Positions 9,772 to 23,073 of a stretch of 64,000 nucleotides of DNA are shown here, piece after piece. The position numbers were made by a program, and so were the translations under genes. This DNA comes from Alitta virens (taxonomy: Eukaryota > Annelida > Polychaeta > Phyllodocida > Nereididae). Below the pieces are notes generated by a model. The model ran no database searches, was not told the DNA's origin, and worked only from the letters and a program-made list of their open reading frames with translations. Each line of letters starts with the position of its first letter. The stretch's first letter is position 1. The stretch lies in assembly GCA_932294295.1 (NCBI GenBank), contig OW028576.1:25551227-25615226 (forward strand). The letters are read 5' to 3'.

Positions 9772-11597
9772 TTTACAGGCAAAATTTTAGAGTTGGAGGA
9801 CCAAACTTTACCACAAGGTACCCTAGGATGACCTTATTACTTTGACCTAGTTTGAGTGACCTTGACCTATTTTTCAAGGTCACAGGTCACCTTTAGTACA
9901 AAATTTTAAGAACTTAAAATTGGCATATCCTCTAAACCAGTGCAGTTAAATACTAATGGTCTTGGATCTTGTGATTAAATGTGTTTTAAAGTGTTTTGAC
10001 ATTACATAATTGTGAATCACTCATGCGGAACATACCGCAATGCAACATGGAGCAGTTTTCAGTGTAGATTCGACTTGGCCAAAACCGGAAGTTGTAAGAA
10101 GCCAATGATAGTGCTTAAAGTTGCCCCTCACTTGGGGCCAGTGCTGATAGAACCGTTTAAGTTGATATCTTTAACGGTTTTTGAAATATTGAGTTTTTCA
10201 CATTTTTGAATTATGAAAAATAGGTACCCATGCTCATTTCACCATGAAATATTGGTTTTAGGTTATAACATGCTATAGTAAACTACCCCAAACATGTACC
10301 CAAAACCCCCAAATCAAGTGTCAAATTTGACCTTGAAGGTCATTTTCAAGGTTATTTTGACCTTCGAAATGTGAAAAACAAGCAATTTTCACACCGCCAC
10401 AAAAATACCTTAGAATTAAGTGTTTGAGCTGAAAGTTTTTGTGTTGGAAGATATTGACCAGTACTATACGGATATGTATTCGCTTTTGACAGAAATTAAT
10501 ATGTTGATTTTTAAAAAATTCATAAACTCGGACAACTGTTTTTTGAGTAAAAAAAATAGTGAAAATGGTCATTTTCACATAGAAATATTCACTTTAGCCA
10601 AATGCCAAGCATGGGTGACCCCCTACAATTCACATATGGGCTTTCAGAATCTGCTGTCAATTTTGACATTTGACCTAAATGTCAAGGTCAAATTTAAGGT
10701 CAAACAATCTATGAAAGTTGATATTTTGAATTCTTGATTTTTTTTAAGGTAGTAGAAATGTTTGGATTTGGCTGATCTTTGGATATGATGTTGCCCTAAT
10801 ACCCTGCAAACAATCTGAGCAACATGAGTTCTCCAGGTCAAACGGTCAAGGTCACAGATCAGAATTAGTGTCACTACTTTGGCATGGTCATCTGGCTGGG
10901 CGGAACCAGTGTCCGCACTTCCATCGGCTCTAGCTCCGGTTCTAATTGAGCTACAGAACTGGCATAGAGATATTTGGAAAGCTCATTTCCTCCTCTTTAA
11001 AATGTGATGTAGTATGTGATTGTAGCCCGTTCGGTTAAAAAGATCGCCCGACCCTGAAAATTTCAAGATCGAAAAAATCCTAAAAAATTTAGCTGAAAGT
11101 TTAAGTTTGGATTTATTTTCCCTAGACAGAATGCTTGGATTGGACCGAAACTCATAGGAGTGTCAACCCATCAGTGTAACAAAATTCATGCAAATATTTG
11201 GGTCAAAAGGTCAAACGCTCAAGGTCACAGACCTTGAAATGTACTTTTAACAAAAAAATTCATAACTCCAGTCCTAATTAACATTTTTTAACTTGGAAAA
11301 CATTTTTTGATAGTCTATTCCAAGCCCTTTTAATAGGTCATGGCATGATATTGTGAACCTTATGGTTGAGGCATAAATTGACCGAGAATTATATGTGTAT
11401 GACATGATATAAGTTTTCTTATGCTGATTCATAGTTGGCATCTCGACCTGCCTAATTAAGTTGTGGAATTGAGATGAAGATAACCTTAAAGCTTAAACTT
11501 GATGTTTCGGAATATGCTGTCAATTTTCTATGACCTACAATATAACTCTGGCAATAGGTGAAGCCTCGTTGCTGGTCCACCAGTAACAGAAATCTAG
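9772..11597 (+). mobile_element. Family C unit 3
   Basis: Beta allele in segment 1 (CAGTGCTGATAGAACCGTTT), H allele in segment 2. The CTAG end is followed by TT and then immediately by the next 5' module, a direct tail-to-head junction. Confidence 0.7.
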
Positions 11598-11599
11598 TT

Positions 11600-11741
11600 A
11601 GGCTTCACCTAATACCTTAGGTGAAGACTATTGTTTTTGGTATTATTATTATTATTATTATTATTATTAGGCTTCACCTAATACCTTAGGTGAAGACTAT
11701 TGTTTTTGGTATTATTATTATTATTATTCTTATTATTATTA
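11600..11741 (+). repeat. Two 5'-end modules with ATT tracts
   Basis: Modules start at 11600 and 11669, both with the common stem. The first abuts the CTAGTT of unit 3. Confidence 0.8.
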
Positions 11742-13567
11742 TTTACAGGCAAAATTTTAGAGTTTGAGGACCAAACTTTACCACAAGGTACCCTAGGATG
11801 ACCTTATTACTTTGACCTAGTTTGAGTGACCTTGACCTATTTTTCAAGGTCACAGGTCACCTTGAGTACAAAATTTTAAGAACTTAAAATTGGCATATCC
11901 TCTAAACCAGTGCAGTTAAATACTAATGGTCTTGGATCTTGTGATTAAATATGTTTTAAAGTGTTTTGACATTACATAATTGTGAATCACTCATGCGGAA
12001 CATACCGCAATGCAACATGGAGCAGTTTTCAGTGTAGATTCGACTTGGCCAAAACCGGAAGTTGTAAGAAGCCAATGATAGTGCCTAAAGTTGCCCCTCA
12101 CTTGGGGCCAGTGCTGATAGAACCGTTTAAGTTGATATCTTTAACGGTTTTTGAAATATTGAGTTTTTCACATTTTTGAATTATGAAAAATAGGTACCCA
12201 TGCTCATTTCACCATGAAATATTGATTTTAGCTTATAACATGCTATAGTAAACTACCCCAAACATGTACCCAAAACCCCCAAATCAAGTGTCAAATTTGA
12301 CCTTGAAGGTCATTTTCAAGGTTATTTTGACCTTCGAAATGTGAAAAACAAGCAATTTTCACACCGCCACAAAAATACCTTAGAATTAAGTGTTTGAGCT
12401 GAAAGTTTTTGCGTTGGAAGACATTGACAAGTACTATACGGATATGTATTCGCTTTTGACAGAAATTAATATGTTGATTTTTAAAAAATTCATAAACTCG
12501 GACAACTGTTTTTTGAGTAGAAAAAATAGTGAAAATGGTCATTTTCACTGAGAAATATTCACTTTAGCCAAATGCCAAGCATGGGTGACCCCCTACAATT
12601 CACATATGGGCTTTCAGAATCTGCTGTCAATTTTGACATTTGACCTAAATGTCAAGGTCAAATTTAAGATCAAACAATCTATGAAAGTTGATATTTTGAA
12701 TTCTTGATTTTTTTTAAGGTAGTAGAAATATTTGGATTTGGCTGATCTTTGGATATGATGTTGCCCTAATACCCTGCAAACAATCTGAGCAACATGAGTT
12801 CTCCAGGTCAAACGGTCAAGGTCACAGATCAGAATTAGTGTCACTACTTTGGCATGGTCATCTGGCTGGGCGGAACCAGTGTCCGCACTTCCATCGGCTC
12901 TAGCTCCGGTTCTAATTGAGCTACAGAACTGGCATAGAGATATTTGGAAAGCTCATTTCCTCCTCTTTAAAATGAGATGTAGTATATGACTGTAGCCCGG
13001 TCGGTTAAAAAGATCGCCCGACCCTGAAAATTTCAAGATCGAAAAAATCCTAAAAAATTTAGCTGAAAGTTTAAGTTTGGATTTTTTTTCCCTAGACAGA
13101 ATGCTTGGATTGGACCGAAACTCATAGGAGTGTCAACCCATCAGTGTAACAAAATTCATGCAAAAATTTGGGTCAAAAGGTCAAACGCTTAAGGTCACAG
13201 ACCTTGAAATGTACTTTTAACAAAAAAATGCATAACTCCAGTCCTAATTAACCTTTTTTAACTTGGAAAACATTTTTTGATAGTCTATTCCAAGCCCTTT
13301 TACTAGATCATGGCATGATATTGTGAACCTTATGGTTGAGGCATAAATTGACCGAGAATTATATGTGTATGACATGATATAAGTTTTCTTATGCTGATTC
13401 ATAGTTGGCATCTCGACCTGCCTAATTAAGTTGTGGAATTGAGATGAAGATAACCTTAAAGCTTAAACTTGATGTTTCGGAATATGCTGTCAATTTTCTA
13501 TGACCTACAATATAACTCTGGCAATAGGTGAAGCCTCGTTGCTGGTCCACCAGTAACAGAAATCTAG
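11742..13567 (+). mobile_element. Family C unit 4
   Basis: Beta allele in segment 1 with the third ('T') allele in segment 2 (GCGTTGGAAGACATTGACAAG). Complete 3' hairpin and CTAG. Confidence 0.7.
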
Positions 13568-13585
13568 TTATTCTTATTATTATTA

Positions 13586-15410
13586 TTTACGGGCAAAATT
13601 TTAGAGTTGGAGGACCAAACTTTACCACAAGGTACCCTAGGATGACCTTATTACTTTGACCTAGTTTGAGTGACCTTGACCTATTTTTCAAGGTCACAGG
13701 TCACCTTTAGTACAAAATTTTAAGAACTTAAAATTGGCATATCCTCTAAACCAGTGCAGTTAAATACTAATGGTCTTGGATCTTGTGATTAAATATGTTT
13801 TAAAGTGTTTTGACATTACATAATTGTGAATCACTCATGCGGAACATACCGCAATGCAACATGGAGCAATTTTCAGTCTAGATTCGACTTGGCCAAAACC
13901 GGAAGTTGTAAGAAGCCAATGATGGTGCTAAAAGTTGCCCCTTACTTGGGGCCAGTGCAGTGTGAAAGATGAAGATGATGTCATTAATGGTTTTTGAAAT
14001 ATTGAGTTTTTCACATTTTTGAATTATGAAAAATAGGTACCCATGTCCATTTCACCATGAAATATTGGTTTTAGGTTATAACATGCTATAGTAAACTACC
14101 CCAAACATGTACCCAAAACCCCCAAATCAAGTGTCAAATTTGACCTTGAAGGTCATTTTCAAGGTTATTTTGACCTTCGAAATGTGAAAAACAAGCAATT
14201 TTCACACCGCCACAAAAATACCTTAGAATTAAGTGTTTGAGCTGAAAGTTTTTGTGTTGGAAGATATTGACCAGTACTATACGGATATGTATTCGCTTTT
14301 GACAGAAATTAATATGTTGATTTTTAAAAAATTCATAAACTCGGACAACTGTTTTTTGAGTAAAAAAAATAGTGAAAATGGTCATTTTCACTGAGAAATA
14401 TTCACTTTAGCCAAATGCCAAGCATGGGTGACCCCCTACAATTCACATATGGGCTTTCAGAATCTGCTGTCAATTTTGACATTTGACCTAAATGTCAAGG
14501 TCAAATTTAAGGTCAAACAATCTATGAAAGTTGATATTTTGAATTCTTGATTTTTTTTAAGGTAGTAGAAATGTTTGGATATGGCTGATCTTTGGATATG
14601 ATGTTGCCCTAATACCCTGCAAACAATCTGGGCAACATGAGTTCTCCAGGTCAAACGGTCAAGGTCACAGATCAGAATTAGTGTCACTACTTTGGCATGG
14701 TCATCTGGCTGGGCGGAACCAGTGTCCGCACTTCCATCGGCTCTAGCTCCGGTTCTAATTGAGCTACAGAACTGGCATAGAGATATTTGGAAAGCTCATT
14801 TCCTTCTCTTTAAAATGAGATGTAGTATTTGACTGTAGCCCGATCGGTTAAAAAGATCGCCCGACCCTGAATATTTCAAGATCGAAAAAATCCTAAAAAA
14901 TTTAGCTGAAAGTTTAAGTTTGGATTTTTTTTCCCTAGACAGAATGCTTGGATTGAACCGAAACTCATAGGAGTGTCAACCCATCAGTGTAACAAAATTC
15001 ATGCAAATATTTGGGTCAAAAGGTCAAACGCTCAAGGTCACAGACCTTGAAATGTACTTTTAACAAAAAAATTCATAACTCCAGTCCTAATTAACCTTTT
15101 TTAACTTGGAAAACATTTTTTGATAGTCCATTCCAAGCCCTTTTACTAGGTCATGGCATGATATTGTGGACCTTATGGTTGAGGCATAAATTGACCGAGA
15201 ATTATATGTGTATGACATGATATAAGTTTTCTTATGCTGATTCATAGTTGGCATCTCGACCTGCCTAATTAAGTTGTGGAATTGAGATAAAGATAACCTT
15301 AAAGCTTAAACTTGATGTTTCGGAATATGCTGTCAATTTTCTATGACCTACAATATAACTCTGGCAATAGGTGAAGCCTCGTTGCTGGTCCACCAGTAAC
15401 AGAAATCTAG
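13586..15410 (+). mobile_element. Family C unit 5
   Basis: Alpha and H alleles. It shares private variants with unit 8 (CTGGGCAACATG, TTCCTTCTCTTT, GTGGACCTTATGG), suggesting these units are close copies. Separated from unit 4 by a short ATT tract with no module. Confidence 0.7.
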
Positions 15411-15440
15411 TTATTATTATTCTTATTATTATTATTATTA

Positions 15441-17265
15441 TTTACAGGCAAAATTTTAGAGTTGGGGGACCAAACTTTACCACAAGGTACCCTAGGATGA
15501 CCTTATTACTTTGACCTAGTTTGAGTGACCTTGACCTATTTTTCAAGGTCACAGGTCACCTTTAGTACAAAATTTTAAGAACTTAAAATTGGCATATCCT
15601 CTAAACCAGTGCAGTTAAATACTAATGGTCTTGGATCTTGTGATTAAATATGTTTTAAAGTGTTTTGACATTACATAATTGTGAATCACTCATGCGGAAC
15701 ATACCGCAATGCAACATGGAGCAATTTTCAGTCTAGATTCGACTTGGCCAAAACCGGAAGTTGTAAGAAGCCAATGATGGTGCTAAAAGTTGCCCCTTAC
15801 TTGGGGCCAGTGCAGTGTGAAAGATGAAGATGATGTCATTAATGCTTTTTGAAATATTGAGTTTTTCACATTTTTGAATTATGAAAAATAGGTACCCATG
15901 TCCATTTCACCATGAAATATTGGTTTTAGGTTATAACATGCTATAGTAAACTACCCCAAACATGTACCCAAAACCCCCAAATCAAGTGTCAAATTTGACC
16001 TTGAAGGTCATTTTCAAGGTTATTTTGACCTTCGAAATGTGAAAAACAAGCAATTTTCACACCGCCACAAAAATACCTTAGAATTAAGTGTTTGAGCTGA
16101 AAGTTTTTGTGTTGGAAGATATTGACCAGTACTATACGGATATGTATTCGCTTTTGACAGAAATTAATATGTTGATTTTTAAAAAATTCATAAACTCGGA
16201 CAACTGTTTTTTGAGTAAAAAAAATAGTGAAAATGGTCATTTTCACTGAGAAATATTCACTTTAGCCAAATGCCAAGCATGGGTGACCCCCTACAATTCA
16301 CATATGGGCTTTCAGAATCTGCTGTCAATTTTGACATTTGACCTAAATGTCAAGGTCAAATTTAAGGTCAAACAATCTATGAAAGTTGATATTTTGAATT
16401 CTTGATTTTTTTTAAGGTAGTAGAAATGTTTGGATTTGGCTGATCTTTGGATATGATGTTGCCCTAATACCCTGCAAACAATCTGAGCAACATGAGTTCT
16501 CCAGGTCAAACGGTCAAGGTCACAGATCAGAATTAATGTCACTACTTTGGCATGGTCATCTGGCTGGGCGGAACCAGTGTCCGCACTTCCATCGGCTCTA
16601 GCTCCGGTGCTAATTGAGCTACAGAACTGGCATAGAGATATTTGGAAAGCTAATTTCCCCCTCTTTAAAATGAGATGTAGTATTTGATTGTAGCCCGCTC
16701 GGTTAAAAAGATCGCCCGACCCTGAAAATTTCAAGATCGAAATAATCCTAAAAAATTTAGCTGAAAGTTTAAGTTTGGATTTTTTTTCCCTAGACAGAAT
16801 CCTTGGATTGGACCGAAACTCATAGGAGTGTCAACCCATCAGTGTAACAAAATTCATGCAAAAATTTGGGTCAAAAGGCCAAACGCTCAAGGTCACAGAC
16901 CTTGAAATGTACTTTTAACAAAAAAATTCATAACTCCAGTCCTAATTAACCTTTTTTAACTTGGAAAACATTTTTTGATAGTCCATTCCAAGCCCTTTTA
17001 CTAGGTCATGGCATGATATTGTGAACCTTATGGTTGAGGCATAAATTGACCGAGAATTATATGTGTATGACATGATATAAGTTTTCTTATGCTGATTCAT
17101 AGTTGGCATCTCGACCTGCCTAATTAAGTTGTGGAATTGAGATGAAGATAACCTTAAAGCTTAAACTTGATGTTTCGGAATATGCTGTCAATTTTCTATG
17201 ACCTACAATATAACTCTGGCAATAGGTGAAGCCTCGTTGCTGGTCCACCAGTAACAGAAATCTAG
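15441..17265 (+). mobile_element. Family C unit 6
   Basis: Alpha and H alleles; complete 3' end. An antisense open frame extends to 140 codons here only because a few substitutions remove stops present in sister units, so it is not taken as a gene. Confidence 0.7.
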
Positions 17266-17273
17266 TTATTATT

Positions 17274-17454
17274 AGGCTTCACCTACTTCCGTAGGTGAAG
17301 ACTATTGTTTTTGGTGTTATTATTATTAGGCTTCACCTAATACCTTAGGTGAAGACTATTGTTTTTGGTATTATTATTATTATTATTATTATTATTAGGC
17401 TTCACCTAATACCTTAGGTGAAGACTATTGTTTTTGGTATTATTATTATTATTA
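17274..17454 (+). repeat. Three 5'-end modules with ATT tracts
   Basis: Modules start at 17274 (variant stem), 17328 and 17397 (common stem). Confidence 0.8.
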
Positions 17455-19279
17455 TTTACAGGCAAAATTTTAGAGTTGGAGGACCAAACTTTACCACAAG
17501 GTACCCTAGGATGACCTTATTACTTTGACCTAGTTTGAGTGACCTTGACCTATTTTTCAAGGTCACAGGTCACCTTTAGTACAAAATTTTAAGAACTTAA
17601 AATTGGCATATCCTCTAAACCAGTGCAGTTAAATACTAATGGTCTTGGATCTTGTGATTAAATATGTTTTAAAGTGTTTTGACATTACATAATTGTGAAT
17701 CACTTATGCGGAACATACCGCAATGCAACATGGAGCAATTTTCAGTCTAGATTCGACTTGGCCAAAACCGGAAGTTGTAAGAAGCCAATGATGGTGCTAA
17801 AAGTTGCCCCTTACTTGGGGCCAGTGCAGTGTGAAAGATGAAGATGATGTCATTAATGGTTTTTGAAATATTGAGTTTTTCACATTTTTGAATTATGAAA
17901 AATAGGTACCCATGTCCATTTCACCATGAAATATTGGTTTTAGGTTATAACATGCTATAGTAAACTACCCCAAACATGTACCCAAAACCCCCAAATCAAG
18001 TGTCAAATTTGACCTTGAAGGTCATTTTCAAGGTTATTTTGACCTTCGAAATGTGAAAAACAAGCAATTTTCACACCGCCACAAAAATACCTTAGAATTA
18101 AGTGTTTGAGCTGAAAGTTTTTGTGTTGGAAGATATTGACCAGTACTATACGGATATGTATTCGCTTTTGACAGAAATTAATATGTTGATTTTTAAAAAA
18201 TTCATAAACTCGGACAACTGTTTTTTGAGTAAAAAAAATAGTGAAAATGGTCATTTTCACTGAGAAATATTCACTTTAGCCAAATGCCAAGCATGGGTGA
18301 CCCCCTACAATTCACATATGGGCTTTCAGAATCTGCTGTCAATTTTGACATTTGACCTAAATGTCAAGGTCAAATGTAAGGTCAAACAATCTATGAAAGT
18401 TGATATTTTGAATTCTTGATTTTTTTTAAGGTAGTAGAAATGTTTGGATTTGGCTGATCTTTGGATATAATGTTGCCCTAATACCCTGCAAACAATCTGA
18501 GTAACATGAGTTCTCCAGGTCAAACGGTCAAGGTCACAGATCAGAATTAGTGTCACTACTTTGGCATGATCATCTGGCTGGGCGGAACCAGTGTCCGCAC
18601 TTCCATCGGCTCTAGCTCCGGTTCTAATTGAGCTACAGAACTGGCATAGAGATATTTGGAAAGCTCATTTCCTCCTCTTTAAAATGAGATGTAGTATGTG
18701 ATTGTAGCCCGTTCGGTTAAAAAGATCGCCCGACCCTGAAAATTTCAAGATCGAAAAAATCCTAAAAAATTTAGGTGAAAGTTTAAGTTTGGATTTTTTT
18801 TCCCTAGACAGAATGCTTGGATTGAACCGAAACTCATAGGAGTGTCAACCCATCAGTGTAACAAAATTCATGCAAAATTTTGGGTCAAAAGGTCAAACGC
18901 TCAAGGTCACAGACCTTGAAATGTACTTTTAACAAAAAAATTCATAACTCCAGTCCTAATTAACCTTTTTTAACTTGGAAAACATTTTTTGATAGTCCAT
19001 TCCAAGCCCTTTTATTAGGTCATGGCATGATATTGTGAACCTTATGGTTGAGGCATAAATTGACCGAGAATTATATGTGTATGACATGATATAAGTTTTC
19101 TTATGCTGATTCATAGTTGGCATCTCGACCTGCCTAATTAAGTTGTGGAATTGAGATAAAGATAACCTTAAAGCTTAAACTTGATGTTTCGGAATATGCT
19201 GTCAATTTTCTATGACCTACAATATAACTCTGGCAATAGGTGAAGCCTCGTTGCTGGTCCACCAGTAACAGAAATCTAG
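17455..19279 (+). mobile_element. Family C unit 7
   Basis: Alpha and H alleles; complete 3' hairpin and CTAG. Confidence 0.7.
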
Positions 19280-19300
19280 TTATTATTATTCTTATTATTA

Positions 19301-21125
19301 TTTACAGGCAAAATTTTAGAGTTGGAGGACCAAACTTTACCACAAGGTACCCTAGGATGACCTTATTACTTTGACCTAGTTTGAGTGACCTTGACCTATT
19401 TTTCAAGGTCACAGGTCACCTTTAGTACAAAATTTTAAGAACTTAAAATTGGCATATCCTCTAAACCAGTGCAGTTAAATACTAATGGTCTTGGATCTTG
19501 TGATTAAATGTGTTTTAAAGTGTTTTGACATTACATAATTGTGAATCACTCATGCGGAACATACCGCAATGCAACATGGAGCAGTTTTCAGTGTAGATTC
19601 GACTTGGCCAAAACCGGAAGTTGTAAGAAGCCAATGATGGTGCTAAAAGTTGCCCCTTACTCGGGGCCAGTGCAGTGTGAAAGATGAAGATGATGTCATT
19701 AATGGTTTTTGAAATATTGAGTTTTTCACATTTTTGAATTATGAAAAATAGGTACCCATGTCCATTTCACCATGAAATATTGGTTTTAGGTTATAACATG
19801 CTATAGTAAACTACCCCAAACATGTACCCAAAACCCCCAAATCAAGTGTCAAATTTGACCTTGAAGGTCATTTTCAAGGTTATTTTGACCTTCGAAATGT
19901 GAAAAACAAGCAATTTTCACACCGCCACAAAAATACCTTAGAATTAAGTGTTTGAGCTGAAAGTTTTTGTGTTGGAAGATATTGACCAGTACTATACGGA
20001 TATGTATTCGCTTTTGACAGAAATTAATATGTTGATTTTTAAAAAATTCATAAACTCGGACAACTGTTTTTTGAGTAAAAAAAATAGTGAAAATGGTCAT
20101 TTTCACTGAGAAATATTCACTTTAGCCAAATGCCAAGCATGGGTGACCCCCTACAATTCACATATGGGCTTTCAGAATCTGCTGTCAATTTTGACATTTG
20201 ACCTAAATGTCAAGGTCAAATTTAAGGTCAAACAATCTATGAAAGTTGATATTTTGAATTCTTGATTTTTTTTAAGGTAGTAGAAATGTTTGGATATGGC
20301 TGATCTTTGGATATGATGTTGCCCTAATACCCTGCAAACAATCTGGGCAACATGAGTTCTCCAGGTCAAACGGTCAAGGTCACAGATCAGAATTAGTGTC
20401 ACTACTTTGGCATGGTCATCTGGCTGGGCGGAACCAGTGTCCGCACTTCCATCGGCTCTAGCTCCGGTTCTAATTGAGCTACAGAACTGGCATAGAGATA
20501 TTTGGAAAGCTCATTTCCTTCTCTTTAAAATGAGATGTAGTATTTGACTGTAGCCCGATCGGTTAAAAAGATCGCCCGACCCTGAATATTTCAAGATCGA
20601 AAAAATCCTAAAAAATTTAGCTGAAAGTTTAAGTTTGGATTTTTTTTCCCTAGACAGAATGCTTGGATTGAACCGAAACTCATAGGAGTGTCAACCCATC
20701 AGTGTAACAAAATTCATGCAAATATTTGGGTCAAAAGGTCAAACGCTCAAGGTCACAGACCTTGAAATGTACTTTTAACAAAAAAATTCATAACTCCAGT
20801 CCTAATTAACCTTTTTTAACTTGGAAAACATTTTTTGATAGTCCATTCCAAGCCCTTTTACTAGGTCATGGCATGATATTGTGGACCTTATGGTTGAGGC
20901 ATAAATTGACCGAGAATTATATGTGTATGACATGATATAAGTTTTCTTATGCTGATTCATAGTTGGCATCTCGACCTGCCTAATTAAGTTGTGGAATTGA
21001 GATGAAGATAACCTTAAAGCTTAAACTTGATGTTTCAGAATATGCTGTCAATTTTCTATGACCTACAATATAACTCTGGCAATAGGTGAAGCCTCGTTGC
21101 TGGTCCACCAGTAACAGAAATCTAG
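19301..21125 (+). mobile_element. Family C unit 8
   Basis: Alpha and H alleles, with the private variants shared with unit 5. Complete 3' end. Confidence 0.7.
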
Positions 21126-21149
21126 TTATTATTATTATTCTTATTATTA

Positions 21150-22974
21150 TTTACAGGCAAAATTTTAGAGTTGGAGGACCAAACTTTACCACAAGGTACC
21201 CTAGGATGACCTTATTACTTTGACCTAGTTTGAGTGACCTTGACCTATTTTTCAAGGTCACAGGTCACCTTTAGTACAAAATTTTAAGAACTTAAAATTG
21301 GCATATCCTCTAAACCAGTGCAGTTAAATACTAATGGTCTTGGATCTTGTGATTAAATATGTTTTAAAGTGTTTTGACATTACATAATTGTGAATCACTC
21401 ATGCGGAACATACCGCAATGCAACATGGAGCAGTTTTCAGTCTAGATTCGACTTGGCCAAAACCGGAAGTTGTAAGAAGCCAATGATGGTGCTAAAAGTT
21501 GCCCCTTACTCGGGGCCAGTGCAGTGTGAAAGATGAAGATGATGTCATTAATGGTTTTTGAAATATTGAGTTTTTCACATTTTTGAATTATGAAAAATAG
21601 GTACCCATGCTCATTTCACCATGAAATATTGATTTTAGCTTATAACATGCTATAGTAAACTACCCCAAACATGTACCCAAAACCCCCAAATCAAGTGTCA
21701 AATTTGACCTTGAAGGTCATTTTCAAGGTTATTTTGACCTTCGAAATGTGAAAAACAAGCAATTTTCACACCGCCACAAAAATACCTTAGAATAAAGTGT
21801 TTGAGCTGAAAGTTTTTGCGTTGGAAGACATTGACAAGTACTATAGGGATATGTATTCGCTTTTGACAGAAATTAATATGTTGATTTTTAAAAAATTCAT
21901 AAACTCGGACAACTGTTTTTTGAGTAAAAAAAATAGTGAAAATGGTCATTTTCACTGAGAAATATTCACTTTAGCCAAATGCCAAGCATGGGTGACCCCC
22001 TACAATTCACATATGGGCTTTCAGAATCTGCTGTCAATTTTGACATTTGACCTAAATGTCAAGGTCAAATTTAAGATCAAACAATCTATGAAAGTTGATA
22101 TTTTGAATTCTTGATTTTTTTTAAGGTAGTAGAAATGTTTGGATTTGGCTGATCTTTGGATATGATGTTGCCCTAATACCCTGCAAACAATCTGAGCAAC
22201 ATGAGTTCTCCAGGTCAAACGGTCAAGGTCACAGATCAGAATTAGTGTCACTACTTTGGCATGGTCATCTGGCTGGGCGGAACCAGTGTCCGCACTTCCA
22301 TCGGCTCTAGCTCCGGTGCTAATTGAGCTACAGAACTGGCATAGAGATATTTGGAAAGCTCATTTCCTCCTCTTTAAAATGAGATGTAGTATGTGACTGT
22401 AGCCCGGTCGGTTAAAAAGATCGCCCGACCCTGAAAATTTCAAGATCGAAAAAATCCTAAAAAATTTAGCTGAAAGTTTAAGTTTGGATTTTTTTTCCCT
22501 AGACAGAATGCTTGGATTGGACCGAAACTCATAGGAGTGTCAACCCATCAGTGTAACAAAATTCATGCAAAAATTTGGGTCAAAAGGTCAAACGCTTAAG
22601 GTCACAGACCTTGAAATGTACTTTTAACAAAAAAATTCATAACTCCAGTCCTAATTAACCTTTTTTAACTTGGAAAACATTTTTTAATAGTCTATTCCAA
22701 GCCCTTTTACTAGGTCATGGCATGATATTGTGAACCTTATGGTTGAGGCATAAATTGACCGAGAATTATATGTGTATGACATGATATAAGTTTTCTTATG
22801 CTGATTCATAGTTGGCATCTCGACCTGCCTAATTAAGTTGTGGAATTGAGATGAAGATAACCTTAAAGCTTAAACTTGATGTTTCGGAATATGCTGTCTA
22901 TTTTCTATGACCTACAATATAACTCTGGCAATAGGTGAAGCCTCGTTGCTGGTCCACCAGTAACAGAAATCTAG
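21150..22974 (+). mobile_element. Family C unit 9
   Basis: Alpha allele in segment 1 combined with the T allele in segment 2, a combination that differs from units 4 and 13 (beta with T). The CTAG is followed by TT and a 5' module. Confidence 0.7.
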
Positions 22975-22976
22975 TT

Positions 22977-23016
22977 AGGCTTCACCTAATACCTTAGGTG
23001 AAGACTATTGTTTTTG

Positions 23017-23061
<45 letters not shown>

Positions 23062-23073
23062 TTATTATTATTA
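22977..23073 (+). repeat. One 5'-end module and long ATT tract
   Basis: A single common-stem module starting at 22977, followed by ATT repeats interrupted once by a C. Confidence 0.8.

Noticed and set aside
10012..10209. Forward 65-codon frame in units 3, 4, 11, 13, 14, 15 and 16, and 105-codon frame in units 3, 11, 15 and 17
   Set aside because: They occur only where an allele or a single substitution removes a stop; other units lack them. They are useful only as allele markers.
21128..21150. Canonical Helitron 5'-TC start within the ATT tract (the single C in ATTCTTATT)
   Set aside because: The C is absent before several units (for example units 1, 2 and 12) and the base before TC is T, not the expected A. 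The AGGCTTCACC module explains the 3' inverted word better.
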